From: Sympetrum striolatum
Taxonomy: Eukaryota; Arthropoda; Insecta; Odonata; Libellulidae
Reading direction: 5' to 3'
NCBI GenBank assembly: GCA_947579665.1
Contig: OX388351.1
Span: 62,256,939-62,320,938 of the forward strand
Length of the DNA stretch: 64,000 nucleotides
A model generated the notes under the pieces. It saw only the letters and a program-made list of their open reading frames with translations, had not been told where the DNA came from and made no database searches. Position numbers and translations under genes: made by a program. Below, piece after piece: positions 12,220-22,915 of the stretch. Position 1 is the stretch's first letter. Every line of letters starts with the position of its first letter.

Positions 12220-12443
12220 CCCCCTGGCTGCCTTTTCCTTGAAAAGATTTCAAAATCTAGATTAAATCCAGGAAAAATCCCAGATTAAATCTCGAAAAAA
12301 TCTGTATAAAATCTAGATTTAATACGTCATGTAGAGGACATAGCACCTAAAAAATCTAGATTTAATCTAGGTTTTTTCTGGATCCAATGTTGGCTAGTAT
12401 CTATATTAAATCTAGATTTAATCTTTTCTTGGTTTGTAGGGGG
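12220..12443. mobile_element. Short TIR element filled with TCTAGA palindromes
   Basis: Both ends begin CCCCCT reading inward, and a few bases later both reach AAGAAAAGATT or GAAAAGATTT followed by AAATCTAGATT. Inside, the palindrome AAATCTAGATTT or a close form appears at least four times. Ends of the CCCC type with subterminal copies of a short palindrome recall the larger element at 31190-36393, where the palindrome is AACGTT. No protein could fit. No clear target-site duplication. Confidence 0.45.
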
Positions 12444-13120
12444 TACTTCACACTTTTAATTAATCTGAGTTTTCAATCAAATCGGGAAAATTAGGCCAGA
12501 GACAATCCCACCGAACCGAGAATCTCGGACTATATGTATGGTAAGCCAATGTAAATGCACATTTTGACATGCAACAAACATAAGAAAAGGTAGTTGAATC
12601 TTCATTCGCTCTCAATGCGTTTACTCGATACATAACTTGTACAAGTTATTACGCCGTGAGATCAGTCTTTTAGAACAAATAACGTATTTATAATATCACT
12701 AAGTATTAACTACAAACCTGCACGAAGTAATTCTTACTTTTAAATTGTATGCGAAGTTTAGGGCTTCGTGAATCACACTCCCACTCATTGATCGATCAGA
12801 AAATATGTTGCATGAATTAAAACGGACAGTTAAACACAGCCTACATAAGCTTGGCAGAGTTTTTTCAGCCTCAAGAAAAGAATGTTGTTGGGCATAAACG
12901 AAACTCCGCTTTCGAAAGAAAACGATTTATTTCTTTGAAGCGTAACGCGTGATGATGATATTCGTCGGCAAGCGCGGGAACGTCATGAAAAAAGATATTC
13001 CAGAATGCGCACGTAGCATGCCTAGCACGACCTTTCGTTACGAAAACAAAGGGTGGACATATAAACTGCAGTTTTACCCGATCAGCGGTGAAAGGGGTGA
13101 AAGTGACGCAATTTCGGGTA
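12444..13120. other. Upstream region of P-like copy A
   Basis: No gene recognised. It holds the sequence ahead of the THAP start codon, more GC-rich from about 12940, and may include the 5' end and promoter of the P-like element. Terminal repeats were not identified. Confidence 0.4.
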
Positions 13121-13683
13121 ATGGCGGGGAAAAAATGTGCAGTGGGGATATGCAGCAATAATTCGATTGAAAACCCAAACTTAAATTTCCATAGATTTCC
13201 GAAAAACAAAGAAAGGTATTTATAATACTTCGAGAGTGTTGTTGTATTGATGTCATCGTCTTCCTAAAACTAGATTTTCGATGTATGGATACATATAAAT
13301 GAATAGTTTTCATTTACAAAACTTCATGGATGGAAAGTTAAAATTTATGGTGTGACTTTGTTTTTTATTCAACTCCTAGGTGTTTAACTTGGAGGAAATT
13401 ATGTGGAAATCCATCTCTCTCTGCCTTGCCCGCTGAAAAGCTTGCAGTTTGTTGGTTCTTTGTTTGTTCGGCGCACTTTCACGAAAATGACTACACCAAT
13501 TCCCTCGGAAAAACATTAAATAGAAATGTGTTTCCGTCTTTGTTGCTACCTCAACAGGATCTTGAAACAAGCAACAATGGCGATGAAGGTACCTCTCTTA
13601 CTCATGTCACTCCTACACCCTCTTGCTCTACTCCTTGGTGTGATTTATCAATGGAAAATGTCTGGTGTGCTCTTGACTTCTAA
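13121..13683 (+). CDS. THAP domain exons of P-like copy A
   Basis: Exon 1 (13121-13215) starts MAGKKCAVGICSNN and ends at a GGTATT donor. Exon 2 (from 13380, after CAACTCCTAG) continues in phase with CLTWRKLCGNPS and reaches VCSAHFHENDY and LNRNVFPSLLLP. All landmarks of the C2CH THAP zinc finger are present: the C-x4-C pair, the FHRFP turn, the tryptophan, the C-x2-HF pair and the terminal proline. THAP domains are the site-specific DNA-binding module of P-element-type transposases such as THAP9. After the domain the frame runs to a stop at 13681-13683, making a product of about 130 residues if translated as is. The rest of the transposase downstream is decayed. Confidence 0.8.
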
Positions 13684-13789
13684 ACCTACAATCATACCCA
13701 GTTCAGGCTCAAGTATTTCTGTTCCATCAATTGCTGAGCCTTCTCTACCATCATTCTCTTATTACACCCATCGCATCTACTACTACTGA

Positions 13790-15378
13790 GTGCTCTGTGG
13801 AAAGTCCATCTGGCTTAGCTGCAATAGAGAGAACTCCTTGAAGTCATCATCCTTTAATGATAATGACGCATCAACTCCTTCCATTTCAGCAATTCGTAAG
13901 GCTCCAGAGAAGAGCAGATCAAGGTCTCACAAAGGATGCAGATTTTCTCTTTTTAAGAGTCTAAATTTGACATCAGCGGTAGATCTCACTCCCCGGAGGA
14001 AGAAAATGGTTACTATATACTGTTAAAATCCATTTCAAAATTAAGAAGAATGTCCATAGCCATTAGGAAGAAGTACCAAAGTATTTTGACATTCTGTAGT
14101 GATACCCTTGTTGAACAGTTTGTTTGAAACAATTTGACCCCTTACCCAGTGCTTCCAGAAGCGACCTCGAATCATCCGCAAAAATCGTGAAGGATGAAAG
14201 TGGACCACTGAGGAAAAAATCATGGCTCTTCCTTTATATAAAAAAAGTCCAAATGCTTACACTTTGTTGAGATCCTTTGTTCCTCTTCCCAGTAAAATAA
14301 CTCTCCATACCTTATTGCAGCAGATACCATTTGCAACAAGAGTAAATGCATATTTGGTAACTCATCTATCCCTCCCTCCATCAGAAATGGCTGAAGAGGA
14401 TTAGTTTAGCATACTTCTGTTTTATGAAATGAGTATTAAGCCAAATCTGTGCTTTGATACCTACCACAATCACATAGATGTCTTTGAAGATTTTGGTAAA
14501 GGAGAGAAAACCAATAAAGTGGCAAAATATGCTCTTGTTTTATGGTTAGAGGTCTACATGCAAAATGGAAGCAGCCAGTTGCTTATTACTTTAGCCATAC
14601 CAGCACATCTCCACTGACCATTTGTGTTCTAATCAAGGATATTGTTCCAAAAATTCTCTCTGCTGGACTGAAGGTCATGGCTACTGTGTGTGACATGGGC
14701 CCAAATAATGTAAAAGCCCTAAAATATTTTGGTGTTTTCTTTCAATCGCCCTTCTTCTCCATTGGTGAAACAAAAATTTTCATTATCTTTGACCCTCCTC
14801 ATCTTTTAAAATGCTTCCAAAATTTATTTTTTAAACATGATGTAGAAATGTAAGTGGAACTTGGGAGAAATCAAGTACATTGACTGCCTATTCTGACTAG
14901 GTTTCACCATTTCAAGACCTGAAGCACTTGACTAAGAGGCATGTTGATCCCAGACATCGAGACAAAATGAGGGTATACTTGGCATCTCAAGTAATGAGCA
15001 ATTCAGTGAATGGTGAGGCTACTGCTACCTTTCTCCTCCTCTGTGATGAAGTCTTTCACAGTCTAAATGGTACCTTGCATCGATGAGGCCGTTGTAAGAT
15101 ACTGAAAGGGCCTTCTGCATCAACTTCACCTCATTTCCAGTTCTGGGAGACTGCTATCAAACGCATTGATGGCCTCAAGTTCTTGTCGTGTGGTAGGAGA
15201 CCACCCTCTCAAGATGGCGGTTAGCAACCATAAGAGCAGTGAGAATGCTGTGGAAACTTTTTCACATGGAGGGCTCCAATTATTTGGAAACACGAAGTTT
15301 GAACCAGGATCCATTAGAAAATCTTTTTGGAATAATTATGCAGTGATATTTGTTAGCTGCTTTCTTCTAACGAAATAG
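13790..15378 (+). pseudogene. Decayed P-element-type transposase core, copy A
   Basis: Fragments in changing frames follow the THAP9/P-transposase core in order. They are a helix block TEEKIMALPLYKKSPNAYTL (about 14206), LPSKITLHTLLQQIPF, the catalytic block LLFYEMSIKP (about 14410), EDFGKGEKT, the VRGLHAKWKQPVAYYF stretch, ATVCDMGPNNVKAL (about 14680) and IIFDPPHLLKCFQN. Last comes the C-terminal FLSCGRR and a damaged NQDPLEN-like end near 15300. The aspartate of the usual FDEMS motif is tyrosine here, so even a repaired frame would lack one catalytic acid. At least four frameshifts or stops are present. It sits upstream of the visible DcpS exons. Confidence 0.75.
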
Positions 15379-15385
15379 TAAATTA

Positions 15386-15965
15386 TATGTTTTCATTGGT
15401 TTAATATAATACACTACGATAAAAGCTTATTGCATCCTCTAGGCTTCCATTTCTTTTGTTAGAACTGCTTTTTGATTGTAAATGTTATCCTATAACTTTG
15501 ATGTAATCTATTTGCATTGGTATAATTATTTTGGGATAACTGCTTTCTGTCTGGTTTGGAAAAGCCAAAACAATGGTGCTGGAGTTGTTGTGCTGATCTC
15601 ATGTTACCCACTGTGATTGCTACATGACTAGGCCTTATCCCTTCTTATGCTGGTAGAGATTCCACTCTATGAACTTCACTGAAATTACATTTATGATCCA
15701 TTACCTAGTGAAAATAACAGTATTGCCTTCTCAATAATGATATTCTTGGTCCTCTAAGATAGATAGGAAGTAAAGCTAATTAATTTGAATTTGTAAGAAT
15801 GCCTAACTCTCTGTTAAGTTTTCAGCTCAAAGGCTGGTTAGTACCTCAGCCCTCTAAAATTTGCTACAGTGAGGTAGTCGGGGAAATAATGATATTTGAT
15901 TTGATTATAGGATGTACATTTAATCTTCAAAAGCACTTCCAGATGCTCATCATTGTTATGTTCAG
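15386..15965. other. Gene-free stretch before DcpS exons
   Basis: AT-rich, presumably intron of DcpS. No earlier DcpS exon was recognised here. Confidence 0.4.
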
Positions 15966-18900
15966 TTTCTAGCCAATTATTTGAGGAACAAACTGAGCCT
16001 GAGAGCACCTTTGAATTGACGAATAGTCTGCCTTCCTTAGAGCATCCAAGCAGGTGCCATATGGTTGAAGAAATGCCAGAGTTATACACAAATATAATCC
16101 TTCCATATCTTGAAAAAGAGCCAATGTATGTGAAGGTGAGAATATTTTTCATTACTTTTATAGCTAGTAAATAGGTCAGCCTTTAAATTCAAAATATCAA
16201 TTAAAAGATCTAGAGGTAACTTATGGATGAAAGAGATATGATCATAATATTACAGTTAATTGATTGGATTTAGTGTTCTGAAGTTCGCTGATAAGGAATA
16301 AACAGATCATCAATCATTAAAAATTGAATTTGGCTTTCTTCCTTATTTAATACAACAGTATTTTATGGAAGCAAAAATACTGTAATATTTCTTATACATC
16401 TTAATTGAATATGAAAATATTTAACATTAATGGATTTTAAGTTTTATGTAAAAGGTTTACTCTATTAGCTTTTAGAATACTTGCTAATTCATTGTTAATA
16501 ATTAATATTAATTTACTGTGGTTACCATATTAGATGTTAAAATATGTGGTAAAAGCTAGAATTATTTTATTCATAATATATACGAGTAAAATGTAGCTTG
16601 CATACTGCAAGCAGATCGACAACACTAATTTCATGTGGGCATCATATCGGGACGGTCCTCAAAAGAAAAAGAAAGATTGAAAATATTCTTAAAATTCGTG
16701 CCAATTTAATCGTCTGGCATTGCACCCATATCTTCCTAGTAAACTTATTATGCGACACAAAAAAGATCACCTTCTCTAACTATGTGTGAAACTTCAAGCA
16801 GAAATATTGGCTGCAACTGCCTCAAAGGTCGTCCTACTTTTCACATATTTTCCTTATATGAGAAATTGTAATGTGCTCTGGCATCGAACCCAGGAACAGC
16901 ATGGTCATTTTCAATTTTTTTTATCTTAAACCAATTCTTAATATACATCTTCCATCTAAGCAAAAACTTCCTATCAATTTGATAAGTGCATGAAAAAAAT
17001 AATGAAATCTACCTCAATGTGTTTTAAATGGGAGATATATTTACTGCCTGGCTTCGAACCCAGGTCTTTCTGGCGATACTTTCTATGTAACACAACAGCA
17101 GATCACCATCTCTAACTATGTGTGAAAATTCAGGTAGAAATATTGGCTGCAACTGCCTCAAAGGACGTCCTACTTTTCCCATATATTCCTTATGAGAGAA
17201 ATTTTAATGTGCGCTGGCATTGAACCCAGGAATAGTACTAAATTTTTTTCAAAACCTTAGGCATAATATACATCTTCCATATAAGCAAGAACTTACTATC
17301 ATTTCTATAAGTGCATCAAAAAAAATAATGAAAAACCACCTCAATGTATTTTAAAGGGTGGATTTTTGCATAGTCCTAGAATCAAACTAAGGATGTTTTT
17401 GTTAAAGTTGTCAATGTTTCCGATAGATCATGACCATAAATCTACGCTCTTTGAGTTTTGATTCTCTAACTATCCGGGAAGTATTTTTAAAAAATTCTGG
17501 AAAATCAAAGCAATGCTTTTAAATGGGAAAAATCGGGAGTTTGGGGGCCCCCTGGAATTGAACCCATGACACTGAGATTCAAAATGGCATTTTTTCTGGT
17601 TACATGTTATGGCCAATACGTTGAAAAAGTTTCAAATCAATGAGGCTTTTGGTTTAGCCTGTGAATTACTATCCTATCTATCTATATAGGTATATGCATG
17701 AATGAATCCAGAAAAGCATCTATATATAATAAATAAGAGATGGATGTTTTATCAAACATTCAGAGAATTATACTCAAGTCATTTGTCATTTAGTTATCTT
17801 CTTATGGAGTATCGCTTGGAGTCCATTAGCTCTGAAAATTAAATAATATTATGAAAGAAAAATGTGATTGACATGGAGAACAGATTTGAAAACAACCAAT
17901 GTAAGATGTCTATTCATGATTTGGGTAACGCAATTGAATTCACCTCTCCTGTTTCCAACATCACCAATCATTGTTAATCAGTATTCCTGAATAGTGCTCT
18001 AAGTATTATCAACGACAGATTTATCTGTACCAATTACTTACCATATTTCAAAATATCATGAAAAAGTAAAAATGATGGGGTGGCGAAACGCGGAGTATCG
18101 CCACCATGGCAAATAATTTATATTATTACCTACAACATAGGCATTGAATAAGATACTATAGGTGCTAACTGTGAGTCTAATTTACATGGGGGCCTAAATA
18201 AGAATGTGCTTATGAACTCTATGACATTTTTCTTAAAATAATCATAGAGGTACAGATAATTCTCAGACTTTTGTTATTTACTTCTAGAAAGAACTTTACA
18301 TCCATTGATTAATTCTAAGGAAAATATTTATAGAATTTGTTAATCTATTAAACAATTATATAAAATACAATATAAATTTTTAATATCAAGACTTAAAAAT
18401 GACGGATAACTATTGTTGGGCATAAATTAAAACTGAAGAATACTAAACTAGTTATTGGTCACAGAATATATTTAAAATTCCAAGTTGTTGTGAAGAGTAA
18501 TTTGCTCATCGGTAATACCTAAATACAGTCTTTGTTAACCTTCCATCTTAAATGTCATAATCTTTAACTTATTTGAAACCAATATTCCATCAAAAACCTA
18601 TGATATTCTGTGAATCTGATTTAGAAATCGATCATTGGATTTAGAAAACTTAACATGAAAGGCTTATTTGATTTAATATTTTATTCATCAGTGGGTGTAT
18701 GATATAATAAATGGAGAAGCAGATCAAGAACGAATCGTGTATCAAAATCCATGTAAAGATGACAAAGATGGATTTTTGATGTTAAGAGACGGAGAATGGG
18801 ATGGAGAGAACTTAGAGAGGCTTCATTTGATTGCACTTCCTTACAGACCTGGACTTCTGACAATAAGGGATTTGAGAGCTTCTCACCTACCCTTGCTTAG

Positions 18901-20364
18901 AAACATATACATCATTGGAAAGGTAAGACAGTGATTTTGCCATGTATGCTCATTCCAGGTTTTTTACCTCATCATAATGATATTCCTTAAAGTACAATCT
19001 ACATGGGCTGTTTAGAAATTAACTGCCATTGATGCTTCAAGTTGTTTTCTGAGCTCCTTCATTGTTGTATTAGCATAATATGATTCTTAAATCTTCAAAT
19101 TGAGGTAGTATTGTATTGCTTTGCTCCCTATAACTTCACAAATAAGTACTGCAATAGAAATTACTGCCAAATGTGAGACTCATGGTGTGATATGAGTTCT
19201 TGAAGCAAAAAGTTGTCAACGGTAGACATTGATCCTGATTTGTGTGCAGTATATCTATAAACATGAGTGAAGGTTTTTTGATGCCAATTCTTAATAAGCA
19301 ATACCAATTTCATAAAAGTGGAAGAGCAAACAACCATGATAAATTCAGTAGTGGTAGACCCTGTATCATTAGTGAATGAATATAACTATGCCTCGGTTTA
19401 GTAAAGAATGCATAATATTTATAAGTGCTGTCTCAATAAGTTAAATGCCTTCTTTACCTTGGTACTCAGTTTTCTCTGTGTTACTGATTAACATTCAATA
19501 GGTATTTGAAAATTCTCAGCACATTTGGTGATATGTATTTTCAGGCAGTTGTTGAAGAGAAGTATGGAATTCCTGGGTCGCAATTAAGAATATTTCTCCA
19601 GTATCTTCCTTCATTTTATCATCTGCATGTTCACTTCACAATGGTGGATGAAGAGATATTTGGTAAGATTAAGAATATTATGACATTAAATCACTCATCC
19701 TTTCTAAAGTTATCGAAAGTAGAAGTATGAAGCAAGCAGTAATGAATAATTCAACTCCAAAATTACATTTTAACATCTGTTTTATAAAATGATCCTTGCA
19801 TGATGGTTTGAGGCTATAATTATAACATAATTTTAACAATTTTTTTACTGTGGTAACATATATTTGCCATGGTAATATTATTAAATGTGATGGCAGTCCA
19901 ATAGAAAGCTTATGGCCTCTACATGAAAGTTTGTTTTGTTCTGGATGAGACATAGCTTTCCTTCTTGCTTTATTCCTTCTATGGGACTCCCTATTCCATG
20001 CAAACAGGGACCATAAGCTTTCTGCAAGCCTCTGCTATCATAATGCTCTGTGGAATAATTACAAATCTTTTCAATAAATAGGTACACACGTGGGAAGGGC
20101 TCATCTGTTATATTCTGTGATAAACAACTTAATGTTATATCCTAACTATTATGAAGTATCAAATCTTCAATTTTATGTGGAGGAATCTCATATATTATTC
20201 AGAAAATTAAAAGCATATGGTAAGTCTTACAATTTGAGCTTAATATGTTTCTTTTATGCAGTATTAATTATATCCAAATTTCAGGATTGATTGGAAATAT
20301 CAGGTCAACCAGATGCAATTCGAGAGTTACAATTGAAGAAAAATACAATAATTGTAACAGTTAA
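15966..20364 (+). CDS. DcpS: Scavenger mRNA decapping enzyme DcpS, C-terminal exons
   Basis: Five exons with matching phases and GT-AG borders: 15966-16135, 18692-18922, 19545-19662, 20082-20219 and 20285-20364 (stop TAA). They encode about 244 residues. The first gives the MVEEMPELYTNIILPYLEKE block. The second begins WVYDIINGEADQERIV and has RDLRASHLPLLRNI. The third carries the HIT active site YHLHVHF. The fourth begins THVGRAHLL. DcpS is a histidine-triad hydrolase that cleaves the cap residue m7GpppN left after 3'-5' mRNA decay, releasing m7GMP. The domain-swapped N-terminal third of the protein is not seen. Its exons must lie upstream, beyond the P-like insertion or outside the window, or the locus is partial. 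No lesion is visible in the exons present, so I take it as a functional gene. A poly(A) signal follows at 20515. Confidence 0.88.
16766..17640 (-). repeat. Tandem repeat with tRNA-like T-arm every ~170 bp
   Basis: In the first DcpS intron a motif that reads CCTGGGTTCGAAGCCAGG on the minus strand (17050-17064 region) recurs in more or less diverged form at about 16885, 17055, 17221, 17382 and 17559. The spacing is 161-177 bases. The motif is a complete tRNA T-arm: a CCTGG/CCAGG stem around a GTTCGAA B-box loop. Longer words (CTCTAACTATGTGTGAAA, GGCTGCAACTGCCTCAAAGG) recur about 340 bases apart, so the higher unit is a dimer. It may descend from a tRNA-derived SINE. No convincing A-box or full tRNA fold was found. 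Confidence 0.5.
18079..18105. other. Perfect 8-bp stem hairpin
   Basis: GGTGGCGA (18079-18086) and TCGCCACC (18098-18105) pair perfectly around an 11-base loop, a GC-rich island in the AT-rich second part of the DcpS intron. Function unknown. Confidence 0.5.
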
Positions 20365-20514
20365 TGACAATTTCTTCTGACCAGTTTTCATTCCAATGTC
20401 TAAGACTGAAGGAAAGTGTGTTGAAACAATTCAACTTTGCTGTACTTTTGGTCCTTAGTCACTTGTTGAGATAATGTGGATCTTCCAAATCCAATGATTG
20501 TCAATTTTGTTGTA

Positions 20515-20520
20515 AATAAA
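20515..20520 (+). terminator. Poly(A) signal of DcpS
   Basis: AATAAA 150 bases after the DcpS stop codon, with a T-rich stretch following, is the likely 3' end signal. Confidence 0.5.
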
Positions 20521-20699
20521 TACATGTTATATTTTATATTCATAATATGGCTGTGATTTGTCCCTAAATTCACTTCCTTGTACCCTTTTTAATGACATAA
20601 TTTAGAAATGAGTTTGGTAAGTTGCGTCTATTTTCCTCCATCATAAAAATGCGCCTCCTTTGATTTGAAGTAATAAAAATCTGATGTGGCCAGCACATG

Positions 20700-21358
20700 A
20701 CTTTCTCCATATATAAGATGTAAATATTTATCTACGACAGTATTTTCGAACTCTATATTCAATCTAAACTTGGAAGATAAGTGATTAATTTCTTTCATAT
20801 TATCTTTTACGTCACAAACATTATAGATAATTTTTCGGGACATGTTCGATGAAAAACGATGAAGTTGCCTTTAGCCCCAGCGCCCAGAGCGCCCACAACG
20901 AACATAATCAGTAACTTCCGGTTTATCAATATTTCACGAATAACTCCTAATCAACCGGTGATGCAAAAATATGTTAAATACAAAAGTTATAGTAAAACAC
21001 ATTATCTAAAACTTTTATAAGGGAAAAAATAAACCTATATATCATATTTATGGAGATATTTTGAAAACCGGAAATGAGCTTTGATGAATGAAGCTCGACT
21101 TCCGGTAAACCGATTTACTTGAAAACCTAATCAACTCTGACAGCACACACCACAGTACTATACATGAATTTTGGTATTGATACGACTAATATTTTTCAAG
21201 TTAGAGCGCCCACTGTCACACACATACACACAGGCATCATTCCGAAAATGGTCAAAACGTGTTCTAGGGACCCCAAAACATGTATTTCCGTTGAAATCTC
21301 GAAGTCGATTTTTTTCATGAAAACAATACTTTCTCTATACTTCGTATATGGAGAAAGT
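20700..21358. mobile_element. ACTTTCTCC-ended element, copy B
   Basis: Same ends as copy A (ACTTTCTCCATATATAAG ... CTTCGTATATGGAGAAAGT) and the same phrase CTGATGTGGCCAGCACATG just before it. It holds one internal unit where copies A and C have two, which explains its shorter length. Its right end runs directly into the leader of copy C. Confidence 0.6.
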
Positions 21359-21383
21359 AAAAATCTGATGTGGCCAGCACATT

Positions 21384-22356
21384 ACTTTCTCCATATATAA
21401 GATGTAAAAATTTATCTACGACAGTAATTTCGAACTCTATATTCCATCTAAACTTGGAAGATGAGTGATTAATTTATATATTATTATCTTTTACTTCACA
21501 AAAATTATAAATAATGTTTTTCGGGACATGCTCGATAAAAAACGATGAATTTGGCCTTTCGCCCATAGAGCCCAGAGCACCCACAAGGTACATAATCAGC
21601 AACTTCCGGTTTATCAGTATTTCATGAATAACTCCTAAACAATCAGTGATACAAAAATATGTTTCAAACAAAAAATATAGTAAATTTAATTTTCTAAAAC
21701 AATTATAATTAATAGTATATACCTAAATATCATATTTACGAAGATATTTTGAAAATATTTTGAAATGAGCTTAGAAGAATAAAGCTCGACTTACGGTTGA
21801 CTGATTTACTTTAAAAACTAATCAACTCTAACGACATCAACCAAAATACTATTTATAAAATTTGGTGTTGATCCAACGAATAGTTTTCATGATAGAGCGC
21901 CCACAAAGTACATAATCAGATACTTCCGGTTTATCAGTATTTCACGAATAACTCCTAATCAACCGGTGATACAAAAATATGTTAAATACAAAAGTTATAG
22001 TAAAACACATTATCTAAAACTTTTATAAGTGATACAATATACGTATATATCATATTTATGGAGATATTTTAAAAACCGAAAATGAGCTTTAATGAATAAA
22101 GCTCGACTTCCGGTTGACCGATTTACTCCAAAAACTAATCAACTCTGACAGGACACACCACAATACTATATATGAAGTTTGGTATTGATACGACTAATAG
22201 TTTTTACGTTAGAGCGCCCACTATCATACATACATCATTCCGAAAATGGTCATAACGTGCTCTAGGGACCCCAAAACACTTATTTCCGTTGAAATCTCGA
22301 AGTCGAACTTTTTCATGAAAACAATACTTTCTCTATACTTCGTACATGGAGAAAGT
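21384..22356. mobile_element. ACTTTCTCC-ended element, copy C
   Basis: Two internal units as in copy A. The leader CTGATGTGGCCAGCACAT lies between the right end of copy B and this start, so B and C are head-to-tail with shared border sequence. Internal bases differ from copies A and B at many places, so the tandem is not very recent. Confidence 0.6.
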
Positions 22357-22439
22357 AAAAAATTATATGAGATTGTAGTACCAATATGAATTATCAAGAA
22401 AAAAATCTGAATTACATCCATTGTTTACGCACATAAAAA

Positions 22440-22915
22440 AGATATCTTTTGGCCACATGCTATGTATAGAAATTTTTTTAGACTTAAGAGTAGATTCCAC
22501 ACAGATTTTAACAACATCTTGTCATAACATTTTTCCAAAGAAATTTTCAATGTCAATTTCTGAAGATGAGGTAAAATGTAATGCCACATATTTGAAAAAA
22601 ATAGTAAAATGATAGGGGGATGATTTCTCTTAGTTAAAATGAATGCGGAAATTATTTAGCATTTCAGAAGCTGATTGATGGTACCTCCTAATTATAATGA
22701 ATGTAAAATGATTTGAAAAAAATTAGTAAAATGATAAAAGATTTCTTTTAGCCACATGCTATATATAGCATTTGTTTTAGACTCAAGAATAGATAACAAA
22801 TTGATTTTAACAACATCTTGTCATAACATTTCTTTAAAGAACTTCTCAACGTCAATTTCCGAAGATGAGGTAATATTTAATTCCATTGATTTGAAAAAAT
22901 AAATAAAATAATAGG
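22440..22915. repeat. Two-copy tandem duplication, ~300-bp period
   Basis: A block starting GATATCTTTTGGCCACATGC at 22441 recurs, diverged, from about 22739. Both carry AACAACATCTTGTCATAACA and GTCAATTTC(T/C)GAAGATGAGG. Not coding. Confidence 0.6.

Noticed and set aside
17040..17110. A functional tRNA gene at the T-arm motif (minus strand)
   Set aside because: The T-arm is good, but D-arm and anticodon arm do not form and there is no 7-bp acceptor stem. Treated as a repeat.
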